This document shows positions 1 through 8,311 of a DNA stretch of 64,000 nucleotides, in pieces (the first letter of the stretch is position 1; the number at the start of each line of letters is the position of its first letter). The translations under genes and the position numbers were made by a program. Below the pieces are notes generated by a model that was given only the letters and a program-made list of their open reading frames with translations, made no database searches and had not been told where the DNA came from. Source of the DNA: Brevibacillus_H ginsengisoli (lineage in GTDB: Bacteria; Bacillota; Bacilli; Brevibacillales; Brevibacillaceae); assembly GCF_050113715.1 (NCBI RefSeq), contig NZ_JBNJQR010000005.1, positions 124,001-188,000 of the forward strand, in the 5' to 3' direction.

Positions 1-585
1 TACTTCGCGCCTGTACTAGTCATGCTTCTATCTCCAATTCTTTGGAAAGAACAGTTGAACGCCAAAAAGATAGTCTGTATGTTAGGCGCTATGACCGGCA
101 TGTTTTTAATCGTAGGAGTGGGAAGTAGTGGGGCACAGAACAACCAATTATTGGGGATTGGATTTGGTCTTGCGGCAGCGGTTCTTTATACAGGAGTCAT
201 TATTACCAATAAGTTTATCAAGAATTTATCGGGGGCACAGAGCAGCATGGTACAGCTTGCTGTAGCCGCTGTGGTTTTATTGCCTTATGTATTTGCAACC
301 GAAACAATAGGGCTGGAAGAATTGGACTGGGCATCGCTTGGATTGCTTTTGACTGTAGGCATCGTCCATACGGGTATCGCTTATTTTCTGTATTTTTCTG
401 CAATTCCCAAGTTAAGTGGCCAGACAATAGCCGTTTTCAGCTATATTGACCCGATATCAGCTATCGCGATGTCCAGTATATTTTTGGGTGAAAAAATGAC
501 TGTGACACAATTGTTGGGGGGTATTTTGATATTGGGATGTACTTTTATCTATGAGCTAGCTGGAAAAAGTCGCGATTGTAAATGA
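1..585 (+). CDS. EamA/DMT-family transporter, C-terminal part (runs off the window start)
   Basis: The reading frame is open from the first base, so the gene begins upstream of the window; the ATG at 22 is probably internal. About 194 residues are visible with roughly six hydrophobic segments, including a late stretch resembling the second EamA repeat (ISAIAMSSIFLGEKMTVTQ), with the conserved glutamate before a helix typical of drug/metabolite transporters. Members of this family export small metabolites or drugs across the cytoplasmic membrane; the substrate cannot be read from sequence. It ends 8 bp before a convergent gene, with no clear terminator between them. Family assignment is fairly sure, substrate unknown. 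Confidence 0.85.
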   Translation, partial: YFAPVLVMLLSPILWKEQLNAKKIVCMLGAMTGMFLIVGVGSSGAQNNQLLGIGFGLAAAVLYTGVIITNKFIKNLSGAQSSMVQLAVAAVVLLPYVFATETIGLEELDWASLGLLLTVGIVHTGIAYFLYFSAIPKLSGQTIAVFSYIDPISAIAMSSIFLGEKMTVTQLLGGILILGCTFIYELAGKSRDCK

Positions 586-592
586 CCTTGGC

Positions 593-913
593 TTACCAGT
601 TGAGAATCAGCTGGATAAAGAACAGTGAGACACTAACCACGATAGCGGATTGGCCCGCGCCGCTGAGAAAACCAGTGAGTGCGCGAAGCCAATTGGTGCT
701 TTCTCTCCATTTGCGCAGCTGTGTATAGCCATCAATCAGCATCGGAACTTGCAGCAAGAGCCCGATATAAAAAGGGACGGATGGATAAACAAAGAGAAAG
801 ACCGGAAGCATCAAATAGCCAAGCAGGATTGCGGTGCATCTAGCACACAGCGGCATTTGTTTTCCATTGATGAAGAATGAGCGTGCGGGATTACGATGAC
901 AGGGGATTCTCAT
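593..913 (-). CDS. DUF2085-type small membrane protein
   Basis: This 106-residue protein starts with a Cys-His pair (IPCHRNPARSFFINGKQ), then a CARC motif around residues 23-26, followed by three hydrophobic helices. Conserved CH plus CxxC with a basic/aromatic stretch between them is the hallmark of DUF2085 membrane proteins, whose function is unknown; the cysteines and histidine look like a metal site. The ATG lies 2 bp after the stop of the upstream minus-strand gene and has no ribosome site of its own, so translation is probably coupled to that gene. Family call is good; function unknown. Confidence 0.75.
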   Translation of the reverse strand: MRIPCHRNPARSFFINGKQMPLCARCTAILLGYLMLPVFLFVYPSVPFYIGLLLQVPMLIDGYTQLRKWRESTNWLRALTGFLSGAGQSAIVVSVSLFFIQLILNW

Positions 914-915
914 GG

Positions 916-1125
916 TTATTTAATGCAGTCCAGAGCATCCCCGCAAGCACCACCAACATCAAGGCAGTCCTGTACCTTTCTGCTGGAATAATTGGTCAAA
1001 ATAATCACGACTAACAAGACACACAACACACCTAGAGCGATTCCGGCAACGAGCGAACCGGAAGCAATCAGATATATACAGGCGATAAAACTAACCAGGG
1101 TAGCCATCACAAGGAGATAGAACAT
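916..1125 (-). CDS. Small membrane protein with a cysteine-rich tail
   Basis: A GGAGG sequence 9 bp upstream points to the ATG at 1125 rather than the more upstream in-frame ATGs, giving 69 residues. It has two hydrophobic helices (MFYLLVMATLVSFIACIYLI and a second LVAGIALGVLCVLLVVIIL) and a short polar tail with three regularly placed cysteines (QDCLDVGGACGDALDCIK). It is the first gene of a two-gene minus-strand unit with the DUF2085 protein, whose start codon follows 2 bp after this stop. I do not recognise the family. The cysteines of the two partners could share a metal or disulfide role, but that is inference. Confidence 0.6.
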   Translation of the reverse strand: MFYLLVMATLVSFIACIYLIASGSLVAGIALGVLCVLLVVIILTNYSSRKVQDCLDVGGACGDALDCIK

Positions 1126-1267
1126 GTGAATCATCCTCCACTTTCTTTTGATTTTATAATAGCAAAAATCTTCACAAAAATACCCTATCAAAAGGATAGG
1201 TTTGAATGTAAGATAAATATCAAGGAAAAGTACTATTTATTGGAAGATTGATCATGTTTTTTCGGAA

Positions 1268-4200
1268 GTGGGGTGGTTTTTCTTGACTAATCTTGAAAAC
1301 CAGCTGGAGGAGGAAATCTCCTTGCGCGCTTTTATGGATACGACCCAGATTTCGCTTCCTGAATTTTTGCAGATTGCCCTCCGTTTATCCGACCGGATTG
1401 GACACTTGCATCAGTACGGGTTTATCCATAAGGAGTTGAATCCTGATAACATCTTTGTGGAATTGCAAACCATGAAAGTAAATCTCTTAGGCTATGATAA
1501 ACCCGCTCCTCCTATAAAGGAAAAGCGAGAAGCTGATCTTAGCGCTATGTTGCCCTACATGTCTCCCGAGATGACCGGACGGGTGAATCGCAAAGTTGAT
1601 GGACGAGCAGATCTTTACTCGATTGGCATTATTTTTTATGAAATGCTTACGGGCAGGCTGCCGTTCGAAGCGGATGATTCGATCAAATGGGCACATGTCC
1701 ACATTGCCAAAAAACCTGAACCGGTTATCAAATGGGCACCAAAGCTTCCGCGCCCTGTTTCTGACATCATCATGAAGCTGATTAGCAAAGAACAGGGGGA
1801 GCGTTATCAAAGCGCATATGGATTGAGAAATGACTTGGAACTCTGCTTGTTCATGTGGAGACAAACAGGGACGGTATCGGATTTTTCACTTGGGCAAAGA
1901 GAGAATATTGCCATGTTTCAATGGTCGGACCGCTTGTATGGGAGAGAGCGGGAAATTGGAATGTTGAATGAGATCTATCAGTGGACCTGCCTTGGGACAA
2001 CGGAAATGATCGGCATAACCGGCCCAGCTGGTATCGGCAAGACTACCCTCGTTCATGAATTTCGTCGGAGACTTGTCGGAGAGAAACGGGAATGGGGACG
2101 GTTCATCCAGGGGAAATTTGAACAGTATAACCGGGATGTTCCCTATGCGCCACTGGTTGAAGGATTTCGAGAGTTAATTCGACAGGTCTTAACCGAGGAA
2201 GAGAGGATCGATTACTGGAAGGAGAAGCTTCACACAGCTTTGGGAGCGGATGCCGGCGTAATATCTGCCCTTGTCCCGGAATTAAAGCTGCTTGTAGGTG
2301 ATCTTCCTGAGGGAGAGATATTGCCCCTGGCCGAATCCCGTCTTCGCTTCCAACTAAGATTTCGCAGTTTTGTTCAGGTTTTTGCGAGAAAAGAGTGTCC
2401 GCTTATCCTTTTTCTTGATGACTTACAGTGGGCGGATACCGACTCTTTACAGATGATCCACTCACTTTTGACCGATTCAGAGAGTGAAAGCATTCTGCTG
2501 ATCGGAGCGTTTCGAGATCATGAAGTGGACAGTACTCATCCGCTTTTTCTTCCCATGCATGAGATCAGACAATCAGGTGTAGGTGTCCACTTTCTTCCTC
2601 TGTCAGCCCCGACTTTATCCGACTTCAACCAATTGGTTTCAACGAGCCTTGAATGCGATGAAGCACAAACCAGGGAAATAACCGAACTGCTGTATCAAAA
2701 AGCGGATGGGAACCCGTTTTTCTTTAAGCAGTTGTTTCAGACCAGTTATCTTGAACAAAAGCTTTCCTATGATCCGAAGCAGGAAACATGGGGGTTGAAC
2801 GGCGACGGAACGGGATGGGAGCAGCCTGTTGGAAATTTGCTCGATTTCATGGTTGAAAAAATCAAGAGGCTCCCCGGGGAAACGCAGATGGCCTTGTCTT
2901 TGGCTGCTTGCCTGGGCAGTCGGTTTGAGCTTGAACTTTTGGCGGAGGTGGAACAAGTGCCTCTTCGGCAGCTTGCTTCTGAATTGAGTGATGCCGTCAG
3001 GGAAGGGCTGATCGTTCCTGTCAGTTCTTTTATGTATAGCTTTCTTCACGACCGAATTCAGCAGGCTGCCTATTTGCTGCTGGATGAGGAATCGAGGAAG
3101 CGCTTCCATTGGAAAGTGGGACTTTATTTGCAAAAGTCGAGTGCGATCGCCGAGCAAACCGAAGAGTTATTTGACTGGGTGAATCACCTCAATCTGGGAG
3201 CAGATTGCATTACGGAGGAGACTGAGCTTGTTCAATTGATGGAAGGTAATCTTGCCGCCGGTCGTAAAGCCAAGTCCTCTTCTGCCTATAAAGCGGCTGC
3301 CGCTTTCTTCAGAGCGGGATTATCGCTCGTAACGGAAAAGAACTGGGAGAGCCGATTTGAGCTAATCTTTGACCTCTCGTTGGAACGGATGGAAAGCGAG
3401 TATCTGTGCGGTCATTTTGACGTTGCTGAGGAGCTTGCCAAACAGTTGAACGAACGCTCGCGAAACCGAATGGAACGCGCCGCAATTTGCAAAGTGATCA
3501 CTGCACAGTATGTGAATATGGGAAAGTACAGCGAAGCTATTTCGTTGGGGTTGGAATTGTTGAAGGAGTTTGGAATTCATCTATCTGCAAATCCAAGCCA
3601 GTTGGTCTTGATGGAGGAAATGTTGGTTGCTAAGGAGGATCTTGGGAGGCATATCGATCGCTTGCATGAGCTTCCGCCGATGGAAAGCAGTGAAGGGAAA
3701 ATGATTGTGGAGTTAATGTTCACCCTTGTTGCTCCATCGTTTTTTTTCAATAAGGAGTTTTATACCGTACTCATTTCCAGATGTGTCACGCTCACGCTTC
3801 AGTACGGACTTACTCCTGTTTCACCCGCGGTTTTTGCGGGTTATGCTATGATCTTAGGGATGGGGCTGGAAGATTACCGGATGGGATACCAGCTTGGGGA
3901 GATCGCGATTCAACTAGCGGAGAAAACCAATATCCAATCGGTAAAATGCAAGACCTATACGATGTTTGGGGCGGTGATCTCTAGATGGTTGCATCACGCA
4001 AGAGTCGGGGAGACCTATCTCGAGCAGGCATTGAAGTTTGGACTGGAGTCAGGTGATTATGTATTTGCCAGCTTTGCTATGGGAGCGAGAATCAACTCCT
4101 TCTATACAAGAAAAAATCTCATAGAACTAAAGCGGTGGATTGGCAAATACATGGAGACTCTGGCGGAAACCCGAGATGAGTTTGTCATCGACAATTTCGT

Positions 4201-5773
4201 TCTTTTTCAGTACTGGATTGCTTCGTTGCAAGGAATGACGAAAGATCCTGCTTCCTTCGATACCGACGCTTTTGCGGAGGATGCTTTTCTGGACAGGATA
4301 CAGAATACGGAATTCAAGGCCACTACCTTATTTCAATACTATAGCTATAAAGTACAAGTGAACTACTTGATTGGCAATTTTGCGGAAGCGATTGAATATG
4401 CGATGGAAGCAAAACCGTATGAACTCTACGCCGCACATCTCCCGCATCTGCAGGAATGCTGCTTCTATGAGTCGTTGGCGATTGCTTCCGGGTACGCGAA
4501 AGTTTCGGCTAACGACAAGGAAAAGCTGTGGAAGCAACTCGAGCAGAATCATCTTCAATTCAAAAAATGGTCGGAGTATTCGCTAGATAATTACTCGCAT
4601 AAATTGCTGTTGATAGAAGCCGAAATGGCCCGCTTAACCAATGATGATGGGAAGGCCATCCAACTGTACGAGCAAGCTATTCGCTCTGCGATGGAGAATG
4701 ATTACGCGCCAAGCGTGGCGGTTGCCAATGAAAGGGCCGCATATTTTTACCGGGAGAAAGGCGTTGACAACATCGCCCGCTTCTACGCAGCCAACGCGTA
4801 CGAATTCTACATCAAATGGGGAGCAGTTGTAAAAGCCAAGCTACTTCTTGAAGAATTCCCTCACTTGGAATTGACAAAAGCGGTTGATAGCGAAGCGGTA
4901 CTGGGTAGGGATGAAAAAAGAATTGACGCTCTTGAACAGGTGGGAGGAACGGATGGAAGCAACACAGGTTCAGGTACTCTCGCCGCTCAAAACAGAGAAG
5001 AACACACGGCCCAATTGGACTTGGCGACGATCCTGAAAGCATCTCAGACCGTTTCTGAGGAGATGGATTTAGGAAAGCTGCTCGAGCGACTGATGGCGTT
5101 GATCATTGAAAATGCCGGCGCGCAAAAGGGAGTCTTGGTCATGGAGAGAGACGGACTCTTGTCGGTTGAAGTTGCCCTGGATATTGAATCAGGTGAAGGC
5201 GTGACGTTCGAATCCGGTTCACCAGAGCGTAGCGGCAAGACTTTTGATGCTATTCTCCGTGATGTATCGCAGACGAGGGAAGCCGTCATTCTTGAGGATG
5301 CCATGAACGAAGGCGAGTATACAAACGATCCTTATGTGGTACAAAACGAGTTGCGATCTATTCTATGTGCGCCGATCCTTGTTCAAGGAGAACTGAACGG
5401 CATGCTCTATCTGGAAAACAATTTAATGACTAACGCTTTTCAAAGAGACAGGCTGAAGGTGCTGCATATGCTTGGGGCTCAGGTCAGTTATGTAAAAAAA
5501 TTGCTGGCTGCTTTCGGAGAGACGGCAATCGCTGTTCAAGAGAGGACGAAGGAAGACGTAGAAGTGCTGGTCGAACCTCTTACGGAACGGGAACTGGAAG
5601 TACTTAACCTGATGGCGGCAGGATTGTCCAATATGGAAATCGCGGATCAGCTGATGATCGTGGTGGGGACAGTCAAGTACCATGTCAAAAATATATTTTC
5701 GAAGCTGAATGTCAATCGACGAACGAAAGCGGTGGCGGAGGCGAAAAAATATAAATTGTTGAATGTAGAGTAA
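1268..5773 (+). CDS. Giant LuxR-type regulator: pseudokinase, AAA ATPase, TPR-like region, GAF, HTH
   Basis: The N-terminal 200 residues resemble the C-lobe of a Ser/Thr kinase, with MSPEMTGR and DLYSIGIIFYEMLTGRLPF, but there is no N-lobe. The catalytic loop reads HKELNPDN (Glu for Asp), and the DFG site is LGY. It is therefore very likely a catalytically dead pseudokinase. Next come a P-loop ATPase (GPAGIGKTT near residue 253; FLDDLQWAD near 383), a long helical TPR-like region (about 600-1200), a GAF-like domain (about 1250-1415) and a C-terminal LuxR HTH (LTERELEVLNLMAAGLSN). This resembles PknK/MalT-like signal-transduction ATPases acting as transcription activators. The start may be GTG 1268 or TTG 1283; the latter has a GGGGTGG sequence 6 bp upstream. 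It has no paired gene, so its target is unknown. Confidence 0.85.
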   Translation: MGWFFLTNLENQLEEEISLRAFMDTTQISLPEFLQIALRLSDRIGHLHQYGFIHKELNPDNIFVELQTMKVNLLGYDKPAPPIKEKREADLSAMLPYMSPEMTGRVNRKVDGRADLYSIGIIFYEMLTGRLPFEADDSIKWAHVHIAKKPEPVIKWAPKLPRPVSDIIMKLISKEQGERYQSAYGLRNDLELCLFMWRQTGTVSDFSLGQRENIAMFQWSDRLYGREREIGMLNEIYQWTCLGTTEMIGITGPAGIGKTTLVHEFRRRLVGEKREWGRFIQGKFEQYNRDVPYAPLVEGFRELIRQVLTEEERIDYWKEKLHTALGADAGVISALVPELKLLVGDLPEGEILPLAESRLRFQLRFRSFVQVFARKECPLILFLDDLQWADTDSLQMIHSLLTDSESESILLIGAFRDHEVDSTHPLFLPMHEIRQSGVGVHFLPLSAPTLSDFNQLVSTSLECDEAQTREITELLYQKADGNPFFFKQLFQTSYLEQKLSYDPKQETWGLNGDGTGWEQPVGNLLDFMVEKIKRLPGETQMALSLAACLGSRFELELLAEVEQVPLRQLASELSDAVREGLIVPVSSFMYSFLHDRIQQAAYLLLDEESRKRFHWKVGLYLQKSSAIAEQTEELFDWVNHLNLGADCITEETELVQLMEGNLAAGRKAKSSSAYKAAAAFFRAGLSLVTEKNWESRFELIFDLSLERMESEYLCGHFDVAEELAKQLNERSRNRMERAAICKVITAQYVNMGKYSEAISLGLELLKEFGIHLSANPSQLVLMEEMLVAKEDLGRHIDRLHELPPMESSEGKMIVELMFTLVAPSFFFNKEFYTVLISRCVTLTLQYGLTPVSPAVFAGYAMILGMGLEDYRMGYQLGEIAIQLAEKTNIQSVKCKTYTMFGAVISRWLHHARVGETYLEQALKFGLESGDYVFASFAMGARINSFYTRKNLIELKRWIGKYMETLAETRDEFVIDNFVLFQYWIASLQGMTKDPASFDTDAFAEDAFLDRIQNTEFKATTLFQYYSYKVQVNYLIGNFAEAIEYAMEAKPYELYAAHLPHLQECCFYESLAIASGYAKVSANDKEKLWKQLEQNHLQFKKWSEYSLDNYSHKLLLIEAEMARLTNDDGKAIQLYEQAIRSAMENDYAPSVAVANERAAYFYREKGVDNIARFYAANAYEFYIKWGAVVKAKLLLEEFPHLELTKAVDSEAVLGRDEKRIDALEQVGGTDGSNTGSGTLAAQNREEHTAQLDLATILKASQTVSEEMDLGKLLERLMALIIENAGAQKGVLVMERDGLLSVEVALDIESGEGVTFESGSPERSGKTFDAILRDVSQTREAVILEDAMNEGEYTNDPYVVQNELRSILCAPILVQGELNGMLYLENNLMTNAFQRDRLKVLHMLGAQVSYVKKLLAAFGETAIAVQERTKEDVEVLVEPLTERELEVLNLMAAGLSNMEIADQLMIVVGTVKYHVKNIFSKLNVNRRTKAVAEAKKYKLLNVE

Positions 5774-5793
5774 GTGTTGCAGTTGAAGAAACA

Positions 5794-5873
5794 ACCTCCA
5801 AAGTAAGATGAACCATTCTCCTATTTACCATCGGGGAGATTGGGGAAGCTTGCTTTGGAGGTTTTGTTTTGTG
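5794..5873. repeat. 80-bp hairpin repeat, copy 1 (terminator-like)
   Basis: ACCTCCAAAG at the left pairs with CTTTGGAGGT at the right, enclosing a smaller stem (TCTCC with GGAGA), and a TTTTGTTTT tract follows. This fits an intrinsic terminator for the plus-strand regulator gene ending at 5773. It lies 4 bp from the end of the convergent tetR gene. The same 80 bp recur at 7342-7421 in the same orientation with only two differences. Confidence 0.75.
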
Positions 5874-5877
5874 GTAT

Positions 5878-6474
5878 TTAGTTCACACTTTTGCATCTAT
5901 CTAGTTCTTTCAACAACCGATTGATGTTCAGACGAATGTAGCTGTTATCATCATACAACCTGCTCAGCATGACACCGCCCTCAATAACAGAAGTGATATA
6001 AACCGCCAATTCTTGGACGTCGATATCCGCTACAAACTCTCCGTTCTTAATTCCTTGTTTGAGAAGAGATCGTACAAGGTTCAAAAACCGCTCCATCGCT
6101 TGCTGCGCCTTTTCTTTTAACCCGGGATGGGCGTCATCGCTCTCGATCGCTGTATTTAGTACGGGACATCCTCCTTGTAAAGGTGGATGATCATGTGCGT
6201 TTTCATAAACAGAAATAACGGCAGCCAACTTGTCATAAGCGGTTGTTTTTCCGTCCATCGCTTGTATAAAACTTTTCCTCAACACTTCTGTGGCGTATTC
6301 AAATGCTTCTAGAGCAAGCTGATCCTTATTTTCAAAATGATTATAGATGCCGCCTTTTTGCATGCCAGTGACTCGGGTAAGATCAGAGATCGATGAACCA
6401 AAGTACCCTTTTTGATTAAACAGTACGGCTGCCTCTTGGATGATAAACTCCCTCGTTTTTTCACCTTTTTTCAT
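5878..6474 (-). CDS. TetR/AcrR-family transcriptional repressor
   Basis: This 198-residue protein has a TetR N-terminal HTH (AAVLFNQKGYFGSSISDLTR, then MQKGGIYNHFENKDQLALEA) and a C-terminal all-helical ligand-binding half. GAGGAGG 5 bp upstream selects the ATG at 6474 over an ATG 24 bp upstream. It is divergent from the DJ-1/PfpI gene. Two nearly identical 20-bp inverted sites lie in the shared intergenic region, one just upstream of each gene, so it most likely represses itself and its neighbour. The inducer cannot be predicted. Role as regulator is confident, the target set is inferred. Confidence 0.9.
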   Translation of the reverse strand: MKKGEKTREFIIQEAAVLFNQKGYFGSSISDLTRVTGMQKGGIYNHFENKDQLALEAFEYATEVLRKSFIQAMDGKTTAYDKLAAVISVYENAHDHPPLQGGCPVLNTAIESDDAHPGLKEKAQQAMERFLNLVRSLLKQGIKNGEFVADIDVQELAVYITSVIEGGVMLSRLYDDNSYIRLNINRLLKELDRCKSVN

Positions 6475-6491
6475 TTTGTCCTCCTCAAAAC

Positions 6492-6511
6492 AAACCAATC
6501 GTTCGTTATTT
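6492..6511. promoter_or_regulatory. Putative TetR operator, tetR side
   Basis: On the minus strand this reads AAATAACGAACGATTGGTTT, matching the site at 6601-6620 in 18 of 20 positions but in inverted orientation. It lies 18 bp upstream of the tetR start codon, overlapping the expected 5' untranslated region. Confidence 0.6.
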
Positions 6512-6600
6512 TATTAAGTATATAGGAGTAGGAATAGGCATCACAAGTCGAAAAAATTTAAATGATCCATGTAGACCGACAATGAAATATGTGGTAATTT

Positions 6601-6620
6601 AAATAACGAACGGTCGGTTT
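6601..6620. promoter_or_regulatory. Putative TetR operator, DJ-1/PfpI side
   Basis: The sequence AACGAACGGTCGGTT inside this site is an imperfect dyad (AAC..AC.GT..GTT), typical of TetR-family operators. Its partner is at 6492-6511. A separate perfect 11-bp inverted repeat (TCACAAGTCGA at 6541, TCGACTTGTGA at 6640) lies in the same intergenic region and may be a second regulatory site. Confidence 0.6.
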
Positions 6621-6674
6621 TTTTATTTAATAAATGAAATCGACTTGTGAAACCAGGATGAAAAAGGAGTGGCA

Positions 6675-7316
6675 ATGGCGATGAATAAACAATGGTCAGT
6701 AGGTATTCTCGTATTTAATCAGGTTGATGCATTTGACTTCGTTGGGCCGGCAGAAATACTCTCACTTGCTCGTTACACCAGAGAAGATGTACATAACATG
6801 TTGCTTGGCAAGGAGGGTGATAAACAAAAGCCATTTGTGATTCAGACCGTATCAGAAACTGGAGAAGCGGTGACGGCTAGTAACGGTATGCATATTTTGC
6901 CTGATTACAGTTTGGAGAACGCTCCCCATTTTGACATTCTACTGGTTCCCGGCGGTTTTTTCGAAACGATCCGTAAGGTGATGACCAATCACAATCTAAT
7001 CCAGTGGGTTACTGACCGGATGCAAAGCGTGGAACTGATTGCATCTGTCTGCAGCGGTACTTTGGTTTTGGCACAAGCGGGGATATTAAACGGTAAAAAT
7101 GCAACCACCAACCGAAAATTGCTTGATTATTTGCAGCAGTCTTTTCCAGAAGTAACGGTAGTTCGAGACAGGAAGTTTGTAGATGACGGCAATATTATTA
7201 CCTCGCAAGGGCCTGATGCAGGGATTTATCTCGCTTTTCATCTCATCAAAAGGTTAATGGGTGCAGAAGCGAGTCAGATGGCAGTTGACACCTTGGAAGC
7301 TGATCATATCGCATAG
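6675..7316 (+). CDS. DJ-1/PfpI-family protein (class I glutamine amidotransferase-like)
   Basis: About 213 residues with the DJ-1/PfpI fold signatures: an early acidic residue in FDFVGPAEI, LLVPGG near the middle, and the nucleophile elbow ASVCSGTLVLAQAG, whose Cys is the expected catalytic residue. The sequence is closest in type to the isonitrile hydratase/ThiJ-like branch rather than to chaperone or glyoxalase DJ-1. The reaction is not certain. AAGGAG at 6665 favours the ATG at 6675; a GTG at 6669 overlaps the ribosome site. The divergent TetR regulator and paired operators suggest induction by a small molecule that this enzyme may modify. It is followed by hairpin repeat copy 2. Confidence 0.85.
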   Translation: MAMNKQWSVGILVFNQVDAFDFVGPAEILSLARYTREDVHNMLLGKEGDKQKPFVIQTVSETGEAVTASNGMHILPDYSLENAPHFDILLVPGGFFETIRKVMTNHNLIQWVTDRMQSVELIASVCSGTLVLAQAGILNGKNATTNRKLLDYLQQSFPEVTVVRDRKFVDDGNIITSQGPDAGIYLAFHLIKRLMGAEASQMAVDTLEADHIA

Positions 7317-7341
7317 TCAATAGAAATGCAGGATGAATAAC

Positions 7342-7421
7342 ACCTCCAAAGTAAGATGAACCACTCTCCTATTTACCATCGGGGAGATAGGGGAAGCTTG
7401 CTTTGGAGGTTTTGTTTTGTG
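7342..7421. repeat. 80-bp hairpin repeat, copy 2 (terminator-like)
   Basis: This matches 5794-5873 at 78 of 80 positions in direct orientation. The outer stem (ACCTCCAAAG with CTTTGGAGGT), inner stem and T-rich tail are all intact, and both differences fall in loop or junction sequence. It probably terminates the DJ-1/PfpI transcript. The two copies bracket exactly the tetR-DJ-1/PfpI pair. Confidence 0.75.
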
Positions 7422-7527
7422 TAATGCTTGCGTAATCTCTTAGTGGAGAATTATTGAAATTGTAGAGGAAGGTCAAACGTATGAAAGGTATAGGTTGTTT
7501 TGCAATGATGTGAAATGAGGGGGGCTT

Positions 7528-8076
7528 ATGCAGGACGTTAAACGTACGCTTTATCTGACGTCGTTTTTTGTTTTCATGAGTGCGTTGCCGCTCGGTATAC
7601 CGATCTTCTGGACTCCTGAGATGATAGAAAGATTCTTTGCGCATACGGGCAGCTATTCCATGCAACTCTCCTATATGGGAATCACGTTGATTCTTGTTCG
7701 AATGGCGTATGTAAAAATCAAACAGTGGAATACACGAGGAGTTCGACTGGTTGCTTCATTCAACCAATTCGTCACGAAATACCACTACCCAATCGGCTGG
7801 TCGGCGCTGATCCTAGCGGTGATTCACAGTCTATTCTATTTAATCAAGCTTTCTCCGAAATGGATGGACACTTACTCAGGTATCATCGCTACCGCCGCTA
7901 TGATTCTGGTCACGATACTTGGACTCAGCCTGCAAAAAAAGCTGAATCGAACGAAAGCGAGGAAGTGGCACATTTATATCAGTTTGATCCTCATTGTTGG
8001 GGTCATCGTCCATAATTACTATGCAGATGTGCATGCAGAAGAGGGCATTTACAAATGGTTTTATGGAGGACGTTGA
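7528..8076 (+). CDS. Membrane protein with bis-histidine pairs, probable b-type cytochrome
   Basis: This 182-residue protein has five or six membrane helices. Two helices each carry two histidines 14 residues apart: HYPIGWSALILAVIH and HIYISLILIVGVIVH. That spacing is the pattern by which cytochrome b561 and ferric-reductase-like proteins hold two stacked hemes, so transmembrane electron transfer is the likely role. The exact family (YedZ/MsrQ-like or ferric reductase-like) is not settled, and no flavin or NAD domain is present. It is the first gene of a short operon with a 45-residue single-helix protein, which starts 2 bp after its stop. The ribosome site GAGGGGGG is close to the ATG. Confidence 0.65.
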   Translation: MQDVKRTLYLTSFFVFMSALPLGIPIFWTPEMIERFFAHTGSYSMQLSYMGITLILVRMAYVKIKQWNTRGVRLVASFNQFVTKYHYPIGWSALILAVIHSLFYLIKLSPKWMDTYSGIIATAAMILVTILGLSLQKKLNRTKARKWHIYISLILIVGVIVHNYYADVHAEEGIYKWFYGGR

Positions 8077-8078
8077 CC

Positions 8079-8216
8079 ATGAAAAAGCTGAATAATAATT
8101 GGCTGGTAATGTCGCTGTGCTTGTTCTTTTTTTCGCTTGTCCTGGAAGCTGTTTTTACCAAAGCAATGACACTATTGGATGATTTGTTAAGATTGGCCGG
8201 ACTGACCAATTTATGA
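8079..8216 (+). CDS. 45-residue single-helix membrane protein, partner of the cytochrome-like protein
   Basis: GGAGGA lies 8 bp before the ATG, and the start is 2 bp after the upstream stop, so it is translated as part of that operon. The product has one membrane helix (WLVMSLCLFFFSLVLEAVF) with a basic N-terminus and a short amphipathic tail (LLDDLLRLAGLTNL). I do not recognise the family. The position suggests a small accessory subunit of the heme-binding membrane protein, as is common for small cytochrome-associated proteins; this is inference. Confidence 0.6.
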   Translation: MKKLNNNWLVMSLCLFFFSLVLEAVFTKAMTLLDDLLRLAGLTNL

Positions 8217-8234
8217 AAGAGCTTGAACTACACA

Positions 8235-8267
8235 AAGAAGCACAGCCGTTACCTGTGCTTCTTTTTT
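8235..8267. terminator. Intrinsic terminator after the cytochrome-like operon
   Basis: AAGAAGCACAG and CTGTGCTTCTT form a perfect 11-bp stem with an 8-base loop and a T tract. It lies between convergent genes and is probably used from the plus strand. Confidence 0.85.
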
Positions 8268-8311
8268 ATGGGCATCGACATGTGGAATGAAGTCATGCTC
8301 GGTTGCGACTA

